A stretch of DNA of 14,611 bases from DATARH01 sp036489765 (GCA_036489765.1 DASXFE010000129.1:1-14611), one strand, 5' to 3'; positions 1 to 8,044 are shown, numbered from the stretch's first letter. The notes: generated from the letters alone by a model not told the origin. Made by a program: numbers and translations.

Positions 1-1029
1 GCCGCACTCGACCGCGCCGGGCGGCTCAGGTTCGTGAACCCGGCGGCTGAACAGTTCCTCGGCGCGGGCGCGGCAGCGCTCGACGGCGCTTCGCTCAGCG
101 ATTTCATCCATCCGCAGAGCCCGGTCTTTGGCCTCATCGACGCGGTGTGGAAGAGCGAGGGGTTGATCGTCGAGTACGACGTGCTGCTCGAAGGGCCGCG
201 CTTTCCGGCCCGCACCGTGACCATCGAGGGGGCGCCGGCCGGCGATACGCCCGACCTGCTGGTGTTGACCTTTCACGAGCGCTCGATGGCCGACAAGGTC
301 GACCGCCAGCTCACCCATCGCAACGCCGCGCGCTCGATCACCGCGATGGCGGCGATGATGGCGCATGAGGTCAAGAACCCCCTCTCGGGCATCCGCGGCG
401 CCGCGCAGCTTCTGGAGCAGGACGCCGATGAGCCGGGGCGCGAGCTGACGCGGCTCATCTGCGACGAGACCGATCGCATCGTCGCGCTGCTCGACCGCAT
501 GGAGGCGTTTTCCGACCACCGGCCGATCGAGCGCGACCCAGTCAACATCCACGAGGTGCTGGAACGGGTGCGGCGGATCGCGCAATCGGGCTTTGCCCGG
601 GATATCCGCATCCGCGAGGAATACGACCCGTCCCTGCCGCCGGTGAACGGCAATCGGGACCTCTTGGTCCAGGTGTTCCTCAACCTGATCAAGAACGCGG
701 CCGAGGCGGTTCCGGCGAATGGCGGCGAGATCACGCTGACGACGGCCTACCGGCACGGGCTGCGCGTTGCGATGCAGATGGGCGAGGGGAGGGTCTATCT
801 GCCGCTGGTGGTTTCGGTCGCGGACAACGGGGGCGGCATTCCCGACGATCTCGCACCGCACCTGTTCGATCCGTTCGTCACGACCAAGCGAAACGGAAGT
901 GGCCTTGGTCTTGCACTGGTCGCAAAGGTGATCGGCGACCACGGCGGGGTCATCGAGTTTGACAGCCAACCCCGGAAGACGGTGTTCCGGGTTTTCCTGC
1001 CGGTGGTCGCGCAAGATGGGGTTCGCTGA
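1..1029 (+). CDS. ntrB: Nitrogen regulation sensor histidine kinase NtrB (5' end outside window)
   Basis: This is the cytoplasmic PAS-containing histidine kinase/phosphatase that senses nitrogen status (in known systems through PII) and phosphorylates NtrC. The reading frame is open from base 1, and the first residues (AALDRAGRLRFVNPAAEQFLG-like) are already inside a PAS domain, so only a short N-terminal piece is missing. The GTG at 34 is an internal valine codon, not a start. Visible motifs: H-box HEVKNPLSG with the phospho-accepting His codon at 364-366 (residue 122 of the visible protein); N-box NLIKNAAEAV; G1 box ADNGGGIPDD; F box LFDPFVTTK; G2 box GSGLGLALV. All kinase motifs look intact. 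There are no membrane segments. The stop codon TGA overlaps the ntrC ATG by one base, indicating translational coupling. Family assignment is firm, and the adjacent ntrC distinguishes it from other PAS kinases. Confidence 0.95.
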   Translation, partial: AALDRAGRLRFVNPAAEQFLGAGAAALDGASLSDFIHPQSPVFGLIDAVWKSEGLIVEYDVLLEGPRFPARTVTIEGAPAGDTPDLLVLTFHERSMADKVDRQLTHRNAARSITAMAAMMAHEVKNPLSGIRGAAQLLEQDADEPGRELTRLICDETDRIVALLDRMEAFSDHRPIERDPVNIHEVLERVRRIAQSGFARDIRIREEYDPSLPPVNGNRDLLVQVFLNLIKNAAEAVPANGGEITLTTAYRHGLRVAMQMGEGRVYLPLVVSVADNGGGIPDDLAPHLFDPFVTTKRNGSGLGLALVAKVIGDHGGVIEFDSQPRKTVFRVFLPVVAQDGVR

Positions 1030-2465
1030 TGGGCGCAACCATCCTGGTGGCCGACGACGACCGCGCGATCCGCATGGTGCTGAGCCAGGCGCTGGCGCGG
1101 CTCGGCCACGACGTTCGCATGACGGGCAACGCCGCGACGCTGTGGCGCTGGGTCGCCGACGGGGACGGCGACCTCGTGATCACCGACGTGATCATGCCGG
1201 ACGAGAACGGGCTCGATCTGATCCCGCGGATCAAAAAGGTGCGGCCGGATCTGCGCGTCATTGTGATGAGCGCGCAGAACACGCTTTTGACCGCGGTCAA
1301 GGCGACCGAGCGCGGCGCGTTCGAGTACCTGCCCAAACCGTTCGACCTGCGCGAGCTGGTCAGCGTCGTCGAGCGTGCCCTGACCGCGCCGCCGACCGTC
1401 AATGGCGGCGCCGGCGACGAGCCGGAGGAGCAGTTGCCGCTGATCGGCCGCTCGCCGGCGATGCAGGAGGTCTATCGCGCGATCGCCCGGCTGATGGGCA
1501 CCGATCTCACCGTGATGATCACCGGCGAGAGCGGGACCGGGAAGGAACTGGTCGCCCGGGCGTTGCACGATTACGGGAAGCGCCGGTCGGGGCCGTTTGT
1601 CGCGATCAACATGGCGGCGATCCCACGCGACCTGATCGAAAGCGAGCTCTTCGGCCATGAGCGCGGCGCCTTTACCGGCGCGACAACGCGCGGGGTCGGC
1701 AAGTTCGAGCAGGCGAAGGGCGGGACGCTGTTTCTCGATGAGATCGGCGATATGCCGTTCGAGGCGCAGACGCGGCTGCTGCGCGTGCTGCAGGAGGGCG
1801 CGTACACGGCGGTCGGCGGACGCACCCCGATTCGCGCCGATATCCGCATTGTCGCCGCGACCCACCGCGACCTGTCGCAACTCATACGCCAGGGCGTCTT
1901 CCGCGAGGATCTGTTCTATCGCCTCAATGTCGCGCCGATCCGGCTGCCGGCGCTGCGCGAACGGAGCTCGGACGTTCCGGCGCTGGTGCGCCATTTCTCG
2001 GCGATCGCGGCGAAAGAGGGGCTGTCGCAAAAGACGCTCGACGACGCGGCGATGGAGCGGCTCCGCCGTTATCGCTGGCCAGGCAATGTCCGCGAGCTCG
2101 AAAACCTGGTGCGGCGGCTCTCGGCGCTTTATCCGCAGGAGATCATCGGCGCCGAGACGGTCGAGATCGAGCTGGCCGAAGCCGCGCCGCCGCCCGCCGC
2201 GGTCGACGGCGCCGGCGGGGAGGGGCTCGCCTCGGCCGTCGAGCGGCATATCCACGATTATTTCGTCGCGCACAAAGGCGCGCTGCCCGCGTCCGGGCTT
2301 TACGATCGGGTGCTGCGCGAGATCGAGCGGCCGCTGATTGTCGCGACGCTCGGCGCGACCCGCGGCAACCAGATCAAGGCCGCCCACCTCCTGGGTCTCA
2401 ACCGGAATACCCTGCGAAAAAAAATCCGTGAGTTGGACATACCGGTCGTCCGCGGGCTAAAATAG
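1029..2465 (+). CDS. ntrC: Nitrogen regulation response regulator NtrC, sigma-54 dependent activator
   Basis: This is a 478-residue transcription activator of nitrogen-assimilation genes. When phosphorylated by NtrB it remodels sigma-54 RNA polymerase using ATP. Domains in order: receiver (about 4-120) with acidic pocket D10/D11, phospho-acceptor D53 and K103 in LPKPF; AAA+ domain (about 138-370) with Walker A GESGTGKE at 166-173, the sigma-54 contact motif GAFTGA at 213-218, Walker B GTLFLDE around 232-238 and FREDLFYRLN at 291-300; a Fis-type helix-turn-helix at about 438-468 (ATRGNQIKAAHLLGLNRNTL). Length and motifs are normal for the family. The ATG overlaps the ntrB stop as TGATG, with GGGG at 1018-1021 as the likely ribosome binding site. 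The intact GAFTGA contrasts with the degenerate region in the downstream ntrX. Confidence 0.97.
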   Translation: MGATILVADDDRAIRMVLSQALARLGHDVRMTGNAATLWRWVADGDGDLVITDVIMPDENGLDLIPRIKKVRPDLRVIVMSAQNTLLTAVKATERGAFEYLPKPFDLRELVSVVERALTAPPTVNGGAGDEPEEQLPLIGRSPAMQEVYRAIARLMGTDLTVMITGESGTGKELVARALHDYGKRRSGPFVAINMAAIPRDLIESELFGHERGAFTGATTRGVGKFEQAKGGTLFLDEIGDMPFEAQTRLLRVLQEGAYTAVGGRTPIRADIRIVAATHRDLSQLIRQGVFREDLFYRLNVAPIRLPALRERSSDVPALVRHFSAIAAKEGLSQKTLDDAAMERLRRYRWPGNVRELENLVRRLSALYPQEIIGAETVEIELAEAAPPPAAVDGAGGEGLASAVERHIHDYFVAHKGALPASGLYDRVLREIERPLIVATLGATRGNQIKAAHLLGLNRNTLRKKIRELDIPVVRGLK

Positions 2466-2544
2466 CACAGGGTTGTGGCACTGCTGCCACGCGCCCAATC
2501 ACGGGTTGCGCCGCATCTTTAATGCGGGCGAGTGGGGAATCCGC
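2466..2544 (+). promoter_or_regulatory. ntrC-ntrY spacer with two small dyads
   Basis: This is the only gap inside the ntr cluster. It contains a perfect dyad GTGGCA-CTGC-TGCCAC at 2475-2490, then CCGCAT-CTTTA-ATGCGG at 2511-2527, just upstream of the ntrY ribosome binding site. Neither is followed by a T-run, so intrinsic termination is not obvious. They could be an operator, an mRNA processing or stability element, or part of an internal ntrYX promoter. I found no convincing -35/-10 pair and no sigma-54 GG-N10-GC element here. Confidence 0.4.
2534..2538 (+). promoter_or_regulatory. Ribosome binding site deciding the ntrY start
   Basis: GGGGA lies six bases before the ATG at 2545. An in-frame TTG at 2473 would add 24 residues (MWHCCHAPNHG...) that lie across the dyads, look unlike protein and have no purine-rich site in front, so the ATG at 2545 is preferred. 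Confidence 0.6.
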
Positions 2545-4800
2545 ATGAGCCTGGCGCGACAGGTTCCTACCTGGGCCGGCCGCATCGGTTTGTGGCGCAA
2601 GATCACGGTCACGCTGGCGATCGCCGCGCCGGCCTCGGGCATCGCGACATATCTGTTGCTGACCGGACCGCAGCCGGTCGGCGCGCATCCGCAGCTCGTG
2701 CTGCCGATGCTGTATCTCGACCTGACGCTTTTGCTGGCGCTGGGCGCGCTCGTTGCCAAGCGGCTGGTCGAAGTGTGGGCCGAGCGGCGGCGCGGCATTG
2801 CCGGGTCGCGGATGCAGGTCAAGCTCGTGACCTTGTTCAGCCTCATCGCGGTGCTGCCGACGATCATCGTCGCCGTGTTCTCGTACCTGTTTTTCAGCTT
2901 TGGCGTCGAAAGCTGGTTCAGCGACCGCGTGCGCACGGCGATCAACGAATCGGTGCAGGTTGCCGACGCCTATGTGAAGGAGCACGTCCAGGCGATTCGC
3001 GCCGACGCGCTGTCGATGGCGGCCGAGATCAACCACAACGCCTCGGCCCTGATCATGAACCCGCAATATCTGGGACCGATCCTGACGGCCCAGGCGTCGA
3101 TGCGCGGGCTGACCGAGGCGGCGATCGTCGACGGCAAGGGCAAGATGGTCGAGGGGACGGGGCTCGTCTTCGCGCTCGGGTTCGAGGACGTCAACAAGGA
3201 CGCCTTGCACCGCGCCTCGCAAGGCGAGGTCGTCATCATGACCGACGACACCGACGAGCGGGTGCGCGCCCTCGTCAAGCTCGACAACTTCAGCGACCTG
3301 TTCCTTTACGTCGGGCGATTCATCGAGCCCAAGGTCTTGAAGCACCGCGAGGAGACGCAGCTTGCCGCGGCGCAATACGAAAAGGCGGAGGGGCAGCGAT
3401 CCGGATTCCAGATCACCTTTGCCGTCGTGTTCATCCTTGTGGCGATGCTGTTCCTCGCGGCGGCGGTGTCGATGGGGATCAACTTCGCCGGACAGCTGAC
3501 CGACCCGATCAGCCGGCTCGTCAACGCAACCGAGCAGGTCAGCGCCGGCGACCTGACGACACGTGTGCCCGAAGGCAAGAAGAACGACGAACTCGCCTCG
3601 CTGAGCCGCGCCTTCAACCGCATGACCAACCAGCTCGAGAGCCAGCAGCGCGAGGTCATCGAGGCCAACCGCCAGCTCGATGAGCGACGACGATTTACCG
3701 AGGCCGTGCTGACCGGGGTGTCGGCCGGCGTCATCGGCCTCGACCAGAACGGGCGGATCAACCTACCCAATCGCTCGGCCGCCGCGCTGCTTGGCGTCGA
3801 TCTCGACGCGGCACTCGGCGAGGATCTGGCCGAGGTCGCACCGGAGATGGCGGCGCTGCTCGAAGAGGCGGCGCGGAGGCCCGACCGGCTTGCCCAGGCG
3901 CAGGTGCAGATCGCCGGCGCCAACAGCACCCGCACGCTGCTCGTGCGCATCGCGGCGGAGCGCGACCACGGCGCGATCAGCGGATTTGTCGTGACCTTCG
4001 ACGACATCACCGAGCTGCTGTCGGCGCAGCGCAAGGCGGCATGGGCGGATATCGCCCGCCGCATCGCCCACGAGATCAAGAACCCGCTGACCCCAATCCA
4101 GCTCGCGGCGGAAAGATTGCGGCGCAACTACCTGAAAGACATCCAGAAGGACCCGGAGACCTTCAAGATCTGCACCGACACGATCGTGCGCCACGTCGAG
4201 GATATCGGCCGCATGGTCGACGAGTTCTCGTCGTTTGCGCGGATGCCGCAACCGGTCCTGAAGCAGGAGGATCTGCGGCCGATCGTCGAGCGTGCGCTCT
4301 TTCTACACCGCCAAGCCCATTCCGAGATCAAGTTCGACATCCGCCTGCCGCGCGAGGAGGTGCCGCTCCGCTGCGACGGGCGGCTGGTCGGGCAGGCGGT
4401 CGTCAACATCACCAAGAACGCGATCGAATCGATCGAAGGACGCATCGCCGAGGACGCAGCCGCGGGCCGGCCCGCGGTAAAAGGCGAGCTGGAGGTCGCG
4501 ATCGAGGAAAGCGACGGGCAGGTCGTCGTCGCGGTCGAGGACAACGGCAAAGGGCTGCCGCAGCAAGGGCGCGAGCGGCTGACCGAACCTTACGTGACGA
4601 CGCGAACGAAGGGCACCGGGCTTGGCCTCGCCATCGTCAAGAAGATCATGGAAGACCACCAGGGCGAACTGGCGCTCGATGACCGCGAGCCACGCGGCGC
4701 GCGGATCACGCTCGCGTTCATGCGCGACGCCCGCACGATGCCTCGCCCCGAAGCACCTGTCCCGCCGGCCGCACTGAGCACGGTCGATCATGGCGCATGA
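2545..4800 (+). CDS. ntrY: Membrane sensor histidine kinase NtrY
   Basis: NtrY is the inner-membrane kinase of the NtrYX pair, linked in alphaproteobacteria to nitrogen metabolism, redox/oxygen response and cell envelope control. The 751-residue protein has hydrophobic segments at about 19-39, 51-71 and 93-120; an extracytoplasmic sensing region of about 120-287; a further membrane segment at about 288-314; HAMP (about 315-370) followed by a helical linker; PAS (about 382-495); HisKA with RRIAHEIKNPLTP and phospho-accepting H509; and a HATPase domain with NITKNAIESIEG (621-632), VEDNGKGLP (664-672) and TKGTGLGLAIVKK (688-700). All catalytic motifs are present. The start is the ATG at 2545. 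The 3' end overlaps ntrX by 11 bases, so kinase and regulator are translationally coupled. Confidence in the identity is high because of topology plus context. Confidence 0.95.
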   Translation: MSLARQVPTWAGRIGLWRKITVTLAIAAPASGIATYLLLTGPQPVGAHPQLVLPMLYLDLTLLLALGALVAKRLVEVWAERRRGIAGSRMQVKLVTLFSLIAVLPTIIVAVFSYLFFSFGVESWFSDRVRTAINESVQVADAYVKEHVQAIRADALSMAAEINHNASALIMNPQYLGPILTAQASMRGLTEAAIVDGKGKMVEGTGLVFALGFEDVNKDALHRASQGEVVIMTDDTDERVRALVKLDNFSDLFLYVGRFIEPKVLKHREETQLAAAQYEKAEGQRSGFQITFAVVFILVAMLFLAAAVSMGINFAGQLTDPISRLVNATEQVSAGDLTTRVPEGKKNDELASLSRAFNRMTNQLESQQREVIEANRQLDERRRFTEAVLTGVSAGVIGLDQNGRINLPNRSAAALLGVDLDAALGEDLAEVAPEMAALLEEAARRPDRLAQAQVQIAGANSTRTLLVRIAAERDHGAISGFVVTFDDITELLSAQRKAAWADIARRIAHEIKNPLTPIQLAAERLRRNYLKDIQKDPETFKICTDTIVRHVEDIGRMVDEFSSFARMPQPVLKQEDLRPIVERALFLHRQAHSEIKFDIRLPREEVPLRCDGRLVGQAVVNITKNAIESIEGRIAEDAAAGRPAVKGELEVAIEESDGQVVVAVEDNGKGLPQQGRERLTEPYVTTRTKGTGLGLAIVKKIMEDHQGELALDDREPRGARITLAFMRDARTMPRPEAPVPPAALSTVDHGA

Positions 4801-6184
4801 CATCCTGATCGTCGACGACGAAGCCGATATCCGCATGCTCATCGCGGGCGTGCTCAAGGACGAGGGCTATGACACCCGCGAGGCCGCCAACAGCAACGAG
4901 GTCGCGGCGGCGATCCAGGTTCGCCAGCCGACATTGATCATCCTCGACATCTGGCTCCAGGGCAGCGAGCTCGACGGCATCGATATCCTGCGCCAGCTGC
5001 GCAGCGATATCCCGCCGGTGCCGGTCGTGATGATCAGCGGCCACGGGACGATCGAGACCGCCGTCGAGGCGATCAAGATCGGGGCCTACGATTTCATCGA
5101 AAAGCCGTTCAAGGCCGACCGGCTGCTGTTGTTGATCGCGAGGGCGATCGAGGCCTCGGCTCTTCGGCGCGAGAACGAGGAGCTGAAGCTGCGCGCGGGC
5201 GGCGAACTCGACCTGGTCGGCGCCTCGACGGCGGCGAACCAGCTGCGCCAGCAGATCGACCGCGTCGCGCCGACCGGCAGCCGCGTCCTGATCACCGGCC
5301 TTCCCGGCGCCGGCAAGGAGGTGGTCGGGCGGCTGCTTCACGCCCGCTCGCGCCGCGCGGCGGGCCCGTTTGTCGCGATCAACTGCGCGACGATGCATCC
5401 CGACCGGCTCGAGGCGGAGCTGTTCGGCTGCGAGAACGGGCTCGACGGGCGCAAGATCGGCACGTTCGAGCGTGCCCATGGCGGCACCCTCTTCCTCGAC
5501 GAAGTCGCCGACATGCCGATCGAGACGCAGGGCAAGATCGTTCGCGTCTTGCAGGAACAGACCTTTGAGCGGGTCGGCGGGTCGCACCGGGTCGAGGTCG
5601 ACGTCCGCGTCGTCGCCTCGTCAAACCGGGAGCTCGCCGGCGAAATCTCGGCCGGCCGGTTCCGCGAGGACCTGTTCTATCGATTGAGCGTGGTGCCGAT
5701 CAAAGTGCCGCCGCTGCGCGACCGGCGCGAGGATATTCCACTGCTGGCGCGGCATTTCATGATGCGCGGCGCGGAGGCGGGGCGGGTGCCGCCGCGCGAG
5801 TTCGGCGAGGACGCGCTGGCGGCGCTGCAGGCCTATCCGTGGCCCGGCAATGTGCGGCAGCTCCGCAACGTCATCGACTGGCTGCTGATCATGGCGCCCG
5901 GCGATCCGCAGGAGCCGATCCGTGCCGAGATGCTGCCCAACGAAATCACCGCGATCGCCCCCACCGTCGTCAAATGGGACAAGGGCAGCGAGATCATGAC
6001 CCTGCCGCTGCGGGACGCCCGCGAGGTGTTCGAGCGCGAGTACCTGTTGGCCCAGGTCACGCGGTTCGGCGGCAACATCTCGCGCACCGCCGCCTTTGTC
6101 GGCATGGAGCGGTCGGCGCTGCACCGCAAGCTGAAATCGCTCGGCGTCATGGGCAACGAGCGCGCCCTCAAGAACGGAAGCTAG
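4790..6184 (+). CDS. ntrX: Response regulator NtrX, NtrC-family protein lacking GAFTGA
   Basis: This is the 464-residue response regulator partner of NtrY. The receiver (about 4-120) has D9/D10, phospho-acceptor D53 and K105 in IEKPF. The AAA+ domain has a P-loop GLPGAGKE at 170-177 (less canonical than NtrC's GESGTGKE but retaining GxxGxGK), Walker B LFLDEV at 234-239 and FREDLFYRLS at 291-300. The segment between ELFG (210-213) and GTFERAHGG (224-232) reads CENGLDGRKI. The GAFTGA loop is absent and the segment is four residues shorter than in the NtrC of this window. This is reported for alphaproteobacterial NtrX proteins and argues against direct sigma-54 activation. A C-terminal Fis-like helix-turn-helix lies at about 425-452 (FGGNISRTAAFVGMERSALHRKL). 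The gene overlaps ntrY by 11 bases and is followed three bases later by the aminotransferase gene. Confidence 0.94.
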   Translation: MAHDILIVDDEADIRMLIAGVLKDEGYDTREAANSNEVAAAIQVRQPTLIILDIWLQGSELDGIDILRQLRSDIPPVPVVMISGHGTIETAVEAIKIGAYDFIEKPFKADRLLLLIARAIEASALRRENEELKLRAGGELDLVGASTAANQLRQQIDRVAPTGSRVLITGLPGAGKEVVGRLLHARSRRAAGPFVAINCATMHPDRLEAELFGCENGLDGRKIGTFERAHGGTLFLDEVADMPIETQGKIVRVLQEQTFERVGGSHRVEVDVRVVASSNRELAGEISAGRFREDLFYRLSVVPIKVPPLRDRREDIPLLARHFMMRGAEAGRVPPREFGEDALAALQAYPWPGNVRQLRNVIDWLLIMAPGDPQEPIRAEMLPNEITAIAPTVVKWDKGSEIMTLPLRDAREVFEREYLLAQVTRFGGNISRTAAFVGMERSALHRKLKSLGVMGNERALKNGS

Positions 6185-6187
6185 ACA

Positions 6188-7039
6188 TTGTCCCGCATCG
6201 CCTACGTCTCCGGGCGCTACCTGCCGCACCGGCAGGCCGCCGTGCACATCGAGGATCGCGGCTACCAATTCGCCGACGGGGTCTACGAGGTGATCGCCCT
6301 CGCCGACGGCCGTCTCATCGACGAGGGGCGGCACCTCGAGCGGCTGCACCGGTCGTTGAGCGAGTTGCGCATCGAGCCGCCGGTCGGCGATGCGGCGCTG
6401 AAGATCGTCATGCGCGAGGTCATGCGCCGCAACGGCGTCAATAATGGCATCGTCTACCTTCAGATCACCCGCGGCGTCGCCCCGCGCGACCACGCCTTTC
6501 CGAAATCGGCGAAGCCGGTGCTGGTGGTGACCTCGCGCCGCAGCAAACCGGCCAACCCGGCACTCGGGCTGGACGGCATCGCCGTCATCACGATTCCCGA
6601 CATCCGCTGGCAGCGCTGCGACATCAAGTCGGTGTCGCTGCTGCCGAACATCCTCGGCAAGCAGCAGGCGCGCGAGGCCGGCGCCTATGAGGCCTGGCAG
6701 GTCGATCGCGACGGGTTCGTCACCGAGGGCACCTCGACCAACGCCTGGATCGTGACCCGCGACGGCGAGGTCGTGACCCGGGCCTGCGATCACGCGATCC
6801 TCAGCGGGATCACCCGTCTCGCGATGCTCGACATCATCGCCTACGAGGGATTGAAGCTGGTCGAGCGGCCGTTCTCCGTCGCCGAGGCGAAGGCGGCGCG
6901 CGAGGCGTTCCTGACGAGCACGACCGCCGAGCTTCTGCCGATCGTCTCGATCGACGGCGAGACGGTCGCCAACGGCAAGCCCGGCTCGTTCGCGGCGCGG
7001 CTGCACGAGGAATATCAGTCGCGCACGGCCGACGCATGA
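6188..7039 (+). CDS. dat: D-amino-acid aminotransferase (PLP fold-type IV)
   Basis: A class IV aminotransferase of 283 residues, cytosolic and PLP-dependent, expected to interconvert D-alanine or D-glutamate with 2-oxo acids and so connect to peptidoglycan D-amino acids. Visible residues: catalytic Lys K147 in RCDIKSVSLL; PLP-contacting E180 with the phosphate-binding GTSTNAW (181-187); SGITR (206-210); and the N-terminal signature IEDRGYQFADGVYEV (21-35) with Y33. The carboxylate-trap pattern APRDHAFP (98-105) supplies R100 and H102, matching the Arg/His pair that marks D-amino-acid transaminase rather than branched-chain aminotransferase or aminodeoxychorismate lyase. The start is a TTG at 6188 with GGAAG at 6176-6180 inside the ntrX 3' end; no better start is available. 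Its last bases overlap the next gene (ATGA). The D-specific call is inference from motifs; class IV aminotransferase is certain. Confidence 0.88.
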   Translation: MSRIAYVSGRYLPHRQAAVHIEDRGYQFADGVYEVIALADGRLIDEGRHLERLHRSLSELRIEPPVGDAALKIVMREVMRRNGVNNGIVYLQITRGVAPRDHAFPKSAKPVLVVTSRRSKPANPALGLDGIAVITIPDIRWQRCDIKSVSLLPNILGKQQAREAGAYEAWQVDRDGFVTEGTSTNAWIVTRDGEVVTRACDHAILSGITRLAMLDIIAYEGLKLVERPFSVAEAKAAREAFLTSTTAELLPIVSIDGETVANGKPGSFAARLHEEYQSRTADA

Positions 7040-7680
7040 GCCGGCCCCGGGCGATCATCTTCGACTGGGACAATACGCTCGTCGATACCTGGCCGACGAT
7101 CCACGAGGCGACCAACCACTGCCGCCTCGCGATGGGCCACGAGCTGTGGACCATCGATGAAACAAAGGCCCGGGTGCGGCTCAGCCTGCGCGAGGCGTTT
7201 CCGCTCTATTACGGCGACCGCTGGGAGGAGGCGCGGGACATCTATATCAGCCATTACGCGGCGATCCATCTCGAACGGATGTGTCCGCTGCCGGGATGCC
7301 TCGACATGCTCGAAGCGCTGGCGGCCGAGGGGATCTATCTCGGCGTCGTCAGCAACAAGACCGGCGACGTGCTGCGCCGCGAGGCCGAGCATATCGGCTG
7401 GTCCCGCTACTTCGGCGCCATCATCGGTGCCGGCGACGCGGCTCGCGACAAGCCGGCGCCGGAGCCGGTTCTGCTGGCGCTCGCGGCAGGCCGGATTGCG
7501 CCCGGCGAGGACGTGTGGTTCGTCGGCGACACGGTGACCGACATCGAATGCGCGGTCGCCGCGGGCTGCGTGCCGGTGCTGCTCTACGGCTCGGTTGATG
7601 CGTCGGAATTTATTCGCCTGCCGCCGCGTTTACGGTTTGCAGACGCGTCGGGTCTGTATGACCACGTACGGGGGTTGTGA
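7036..7680 (+). CDS. HAD-superfamily hydrolase, phosphoglycolate-phosphatase-like
   Basis: A 214-residue cytosolic phosphatase of the haloacid dehalogenase superfamily with an alpha-helical cap (subtype IA). Motif I is DWDNTLVDT with nucleophile D10 and general acid D12; the third position is Asn where many relatives have Gly. The helical cap spans about 18-85. Motif II is SNKTG with S106, motif III is RDKPAPEP with K139, and motif IV is GDTVTDIECA with D165 and D169 as Mg ligands. The residues resemble Gph and similar house-cleaning phosphatases, but substrate cannot be read from sequence. The ATG overlaps the aminotransferase TGA (ATGA), there is no clear ribosome binding site, and translation is probably coupled. 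It occupies the interval between dat and hfq. Confidence 0.85.
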   Translation: MSRPRAIIFDWDNTLVDTWPTIHEATNHCRLAMGHELWTIDETKARVRLSLREAFPLYYGDRWEEARDIYISHYAAIHLERMCPLPGCLDMLEALAAEGIYLGVVSNKTGDVLRREAEHIGWSRYFGAIIGAGDAARDKPAPEPVLLALAAGRIAPGEDVWFVGDTVTDIECAVAAGCVPVLLYGSVDASEFIRLPPRLRFADASGLYDHVRGL

Positions 7681-7792
7681 TTTGCCGGCGTGAGCCCATC
7701 TTCCCTACCGGAATTGGGAGACACACATCTGAGCCGTCCCTTTAACTCGAGCCGCCGTCACGCCGCTCCAAAAAACGAATCGGGGTTCACCG
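7681..7792 (+). promoter_or_regulatory. Leader region upstream of hfq
   Basis: This 112-base gap has a lower-GC stretch with a run of six A at about 7769-7775, in contrast to the tightly packed genes upstream. It is the natural place for a separate hfq promoter or 5' leader. I could not assign a well-spaced -35/-10 pair (TTGCCG at 7682 and TACCGG at 7706 are a weak candidate), and there is no strong terminator hairpin after the HAD gene. GGGG at 7782-7785 is the likely ribosome binding site for hfq. Confidence 0.3.
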
Positions 7793-8044
7793 ATGACGAC
7801 CGAAAAATCCCAGAATGTCCAAGACGTGTTCCTGAACCACGTCCGGAAAAACAAGACGCCGGTGACGGTCTTTCTCGTCAACGGAGTCAAATTGCAGGGC
7901 ATCATCACCTGGTTCGACAATTTCTGCGTCCTGCTGCGGCGGGATGCGCATTCGCAGCTTGTCTACAAGCACGCGATTTCGACGGTGATGCCGGCCCAGC
8001 CGATCCAGCTTTTTGAGGGCGGCGGGGAGGCCGCGGAGATCTGA
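7793..8044 (+). CDS. hfq: RNA chaperone Hfq
   Basis: An 83-residue Sm-fold RNA-binding protein that forms a hexamer and pairs small RNAs with mRNAs. In some diazotrophic alphaproteobacteria it is needed for NifA expression. The Sm1 region VFLVNGVKLQGIITWFDNF (26-44) and Sm2 motif LVYKHAIST (56-64) are clear. Proximal-face residues expected for U-rich RNA binding are present: Q10, F41, F44, K59 and H60. The lateral rim reads RKNK (18-21) where E. coli has RRER. The C-terminal tail is short (about 13 residues after the core) and acidic/glycine-rich. There is one extra residue in the loop before Sm2 relative to E. coli Hfq. The gene is followed directly by hflX, its usual neighbour. Confidence 0.98.
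   Translation: MTTEKSQNVQDVFLNHVRKNKTPVTVFLVNGVKLQGIITWFDNFCVLLRRDAHSQLVYKHAISTVMPAQPIQLFEGGGEAAEI
8024..8030 (+). promoter_or_regulatory. Ribosome binding site candidate for hflX
   Basis: GGGGAGG within the 3' end of hfq, ten bases before the CTG at 8041; a second purine stretch GGAG lies at 8035-8038. No comparable site precedes the TTG at 8107. This supports initiation of hflX upstream of 8107. Confidence 0.45.

Noticed and set aside
795..2387. A 530-codon open frame on the minus strand across ntrB/ntrC
   Set aside because: It is antisense to firmly identified genes, has an Arg/Asp/Ala-rich composition without domain motifs, and is the expected artefact of GC-rich codon bias.
2475..2491. 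Possible sigma-54 promoter (TGGCAC) before ntrY
   Set aside because: The TGGCAC half matches a -24 element, but no TTGC-type -12 element lies at the required spacing; the sequence is better described as a dyad.
2473..2544. N-terminal extension of ntrY from a TTG
   Set aside because: The extension crosses two DNA dyads, has an unlikely protein sequence and lacks a ribosome binding site, whereas the ATG at 2545 has one.
5621..7006. A 461-codon minus-strand open frame across ntrX/dat
   Set aside because: It lies antisense to two well-supported genes and has no recognisable domain or ribosome binding site.
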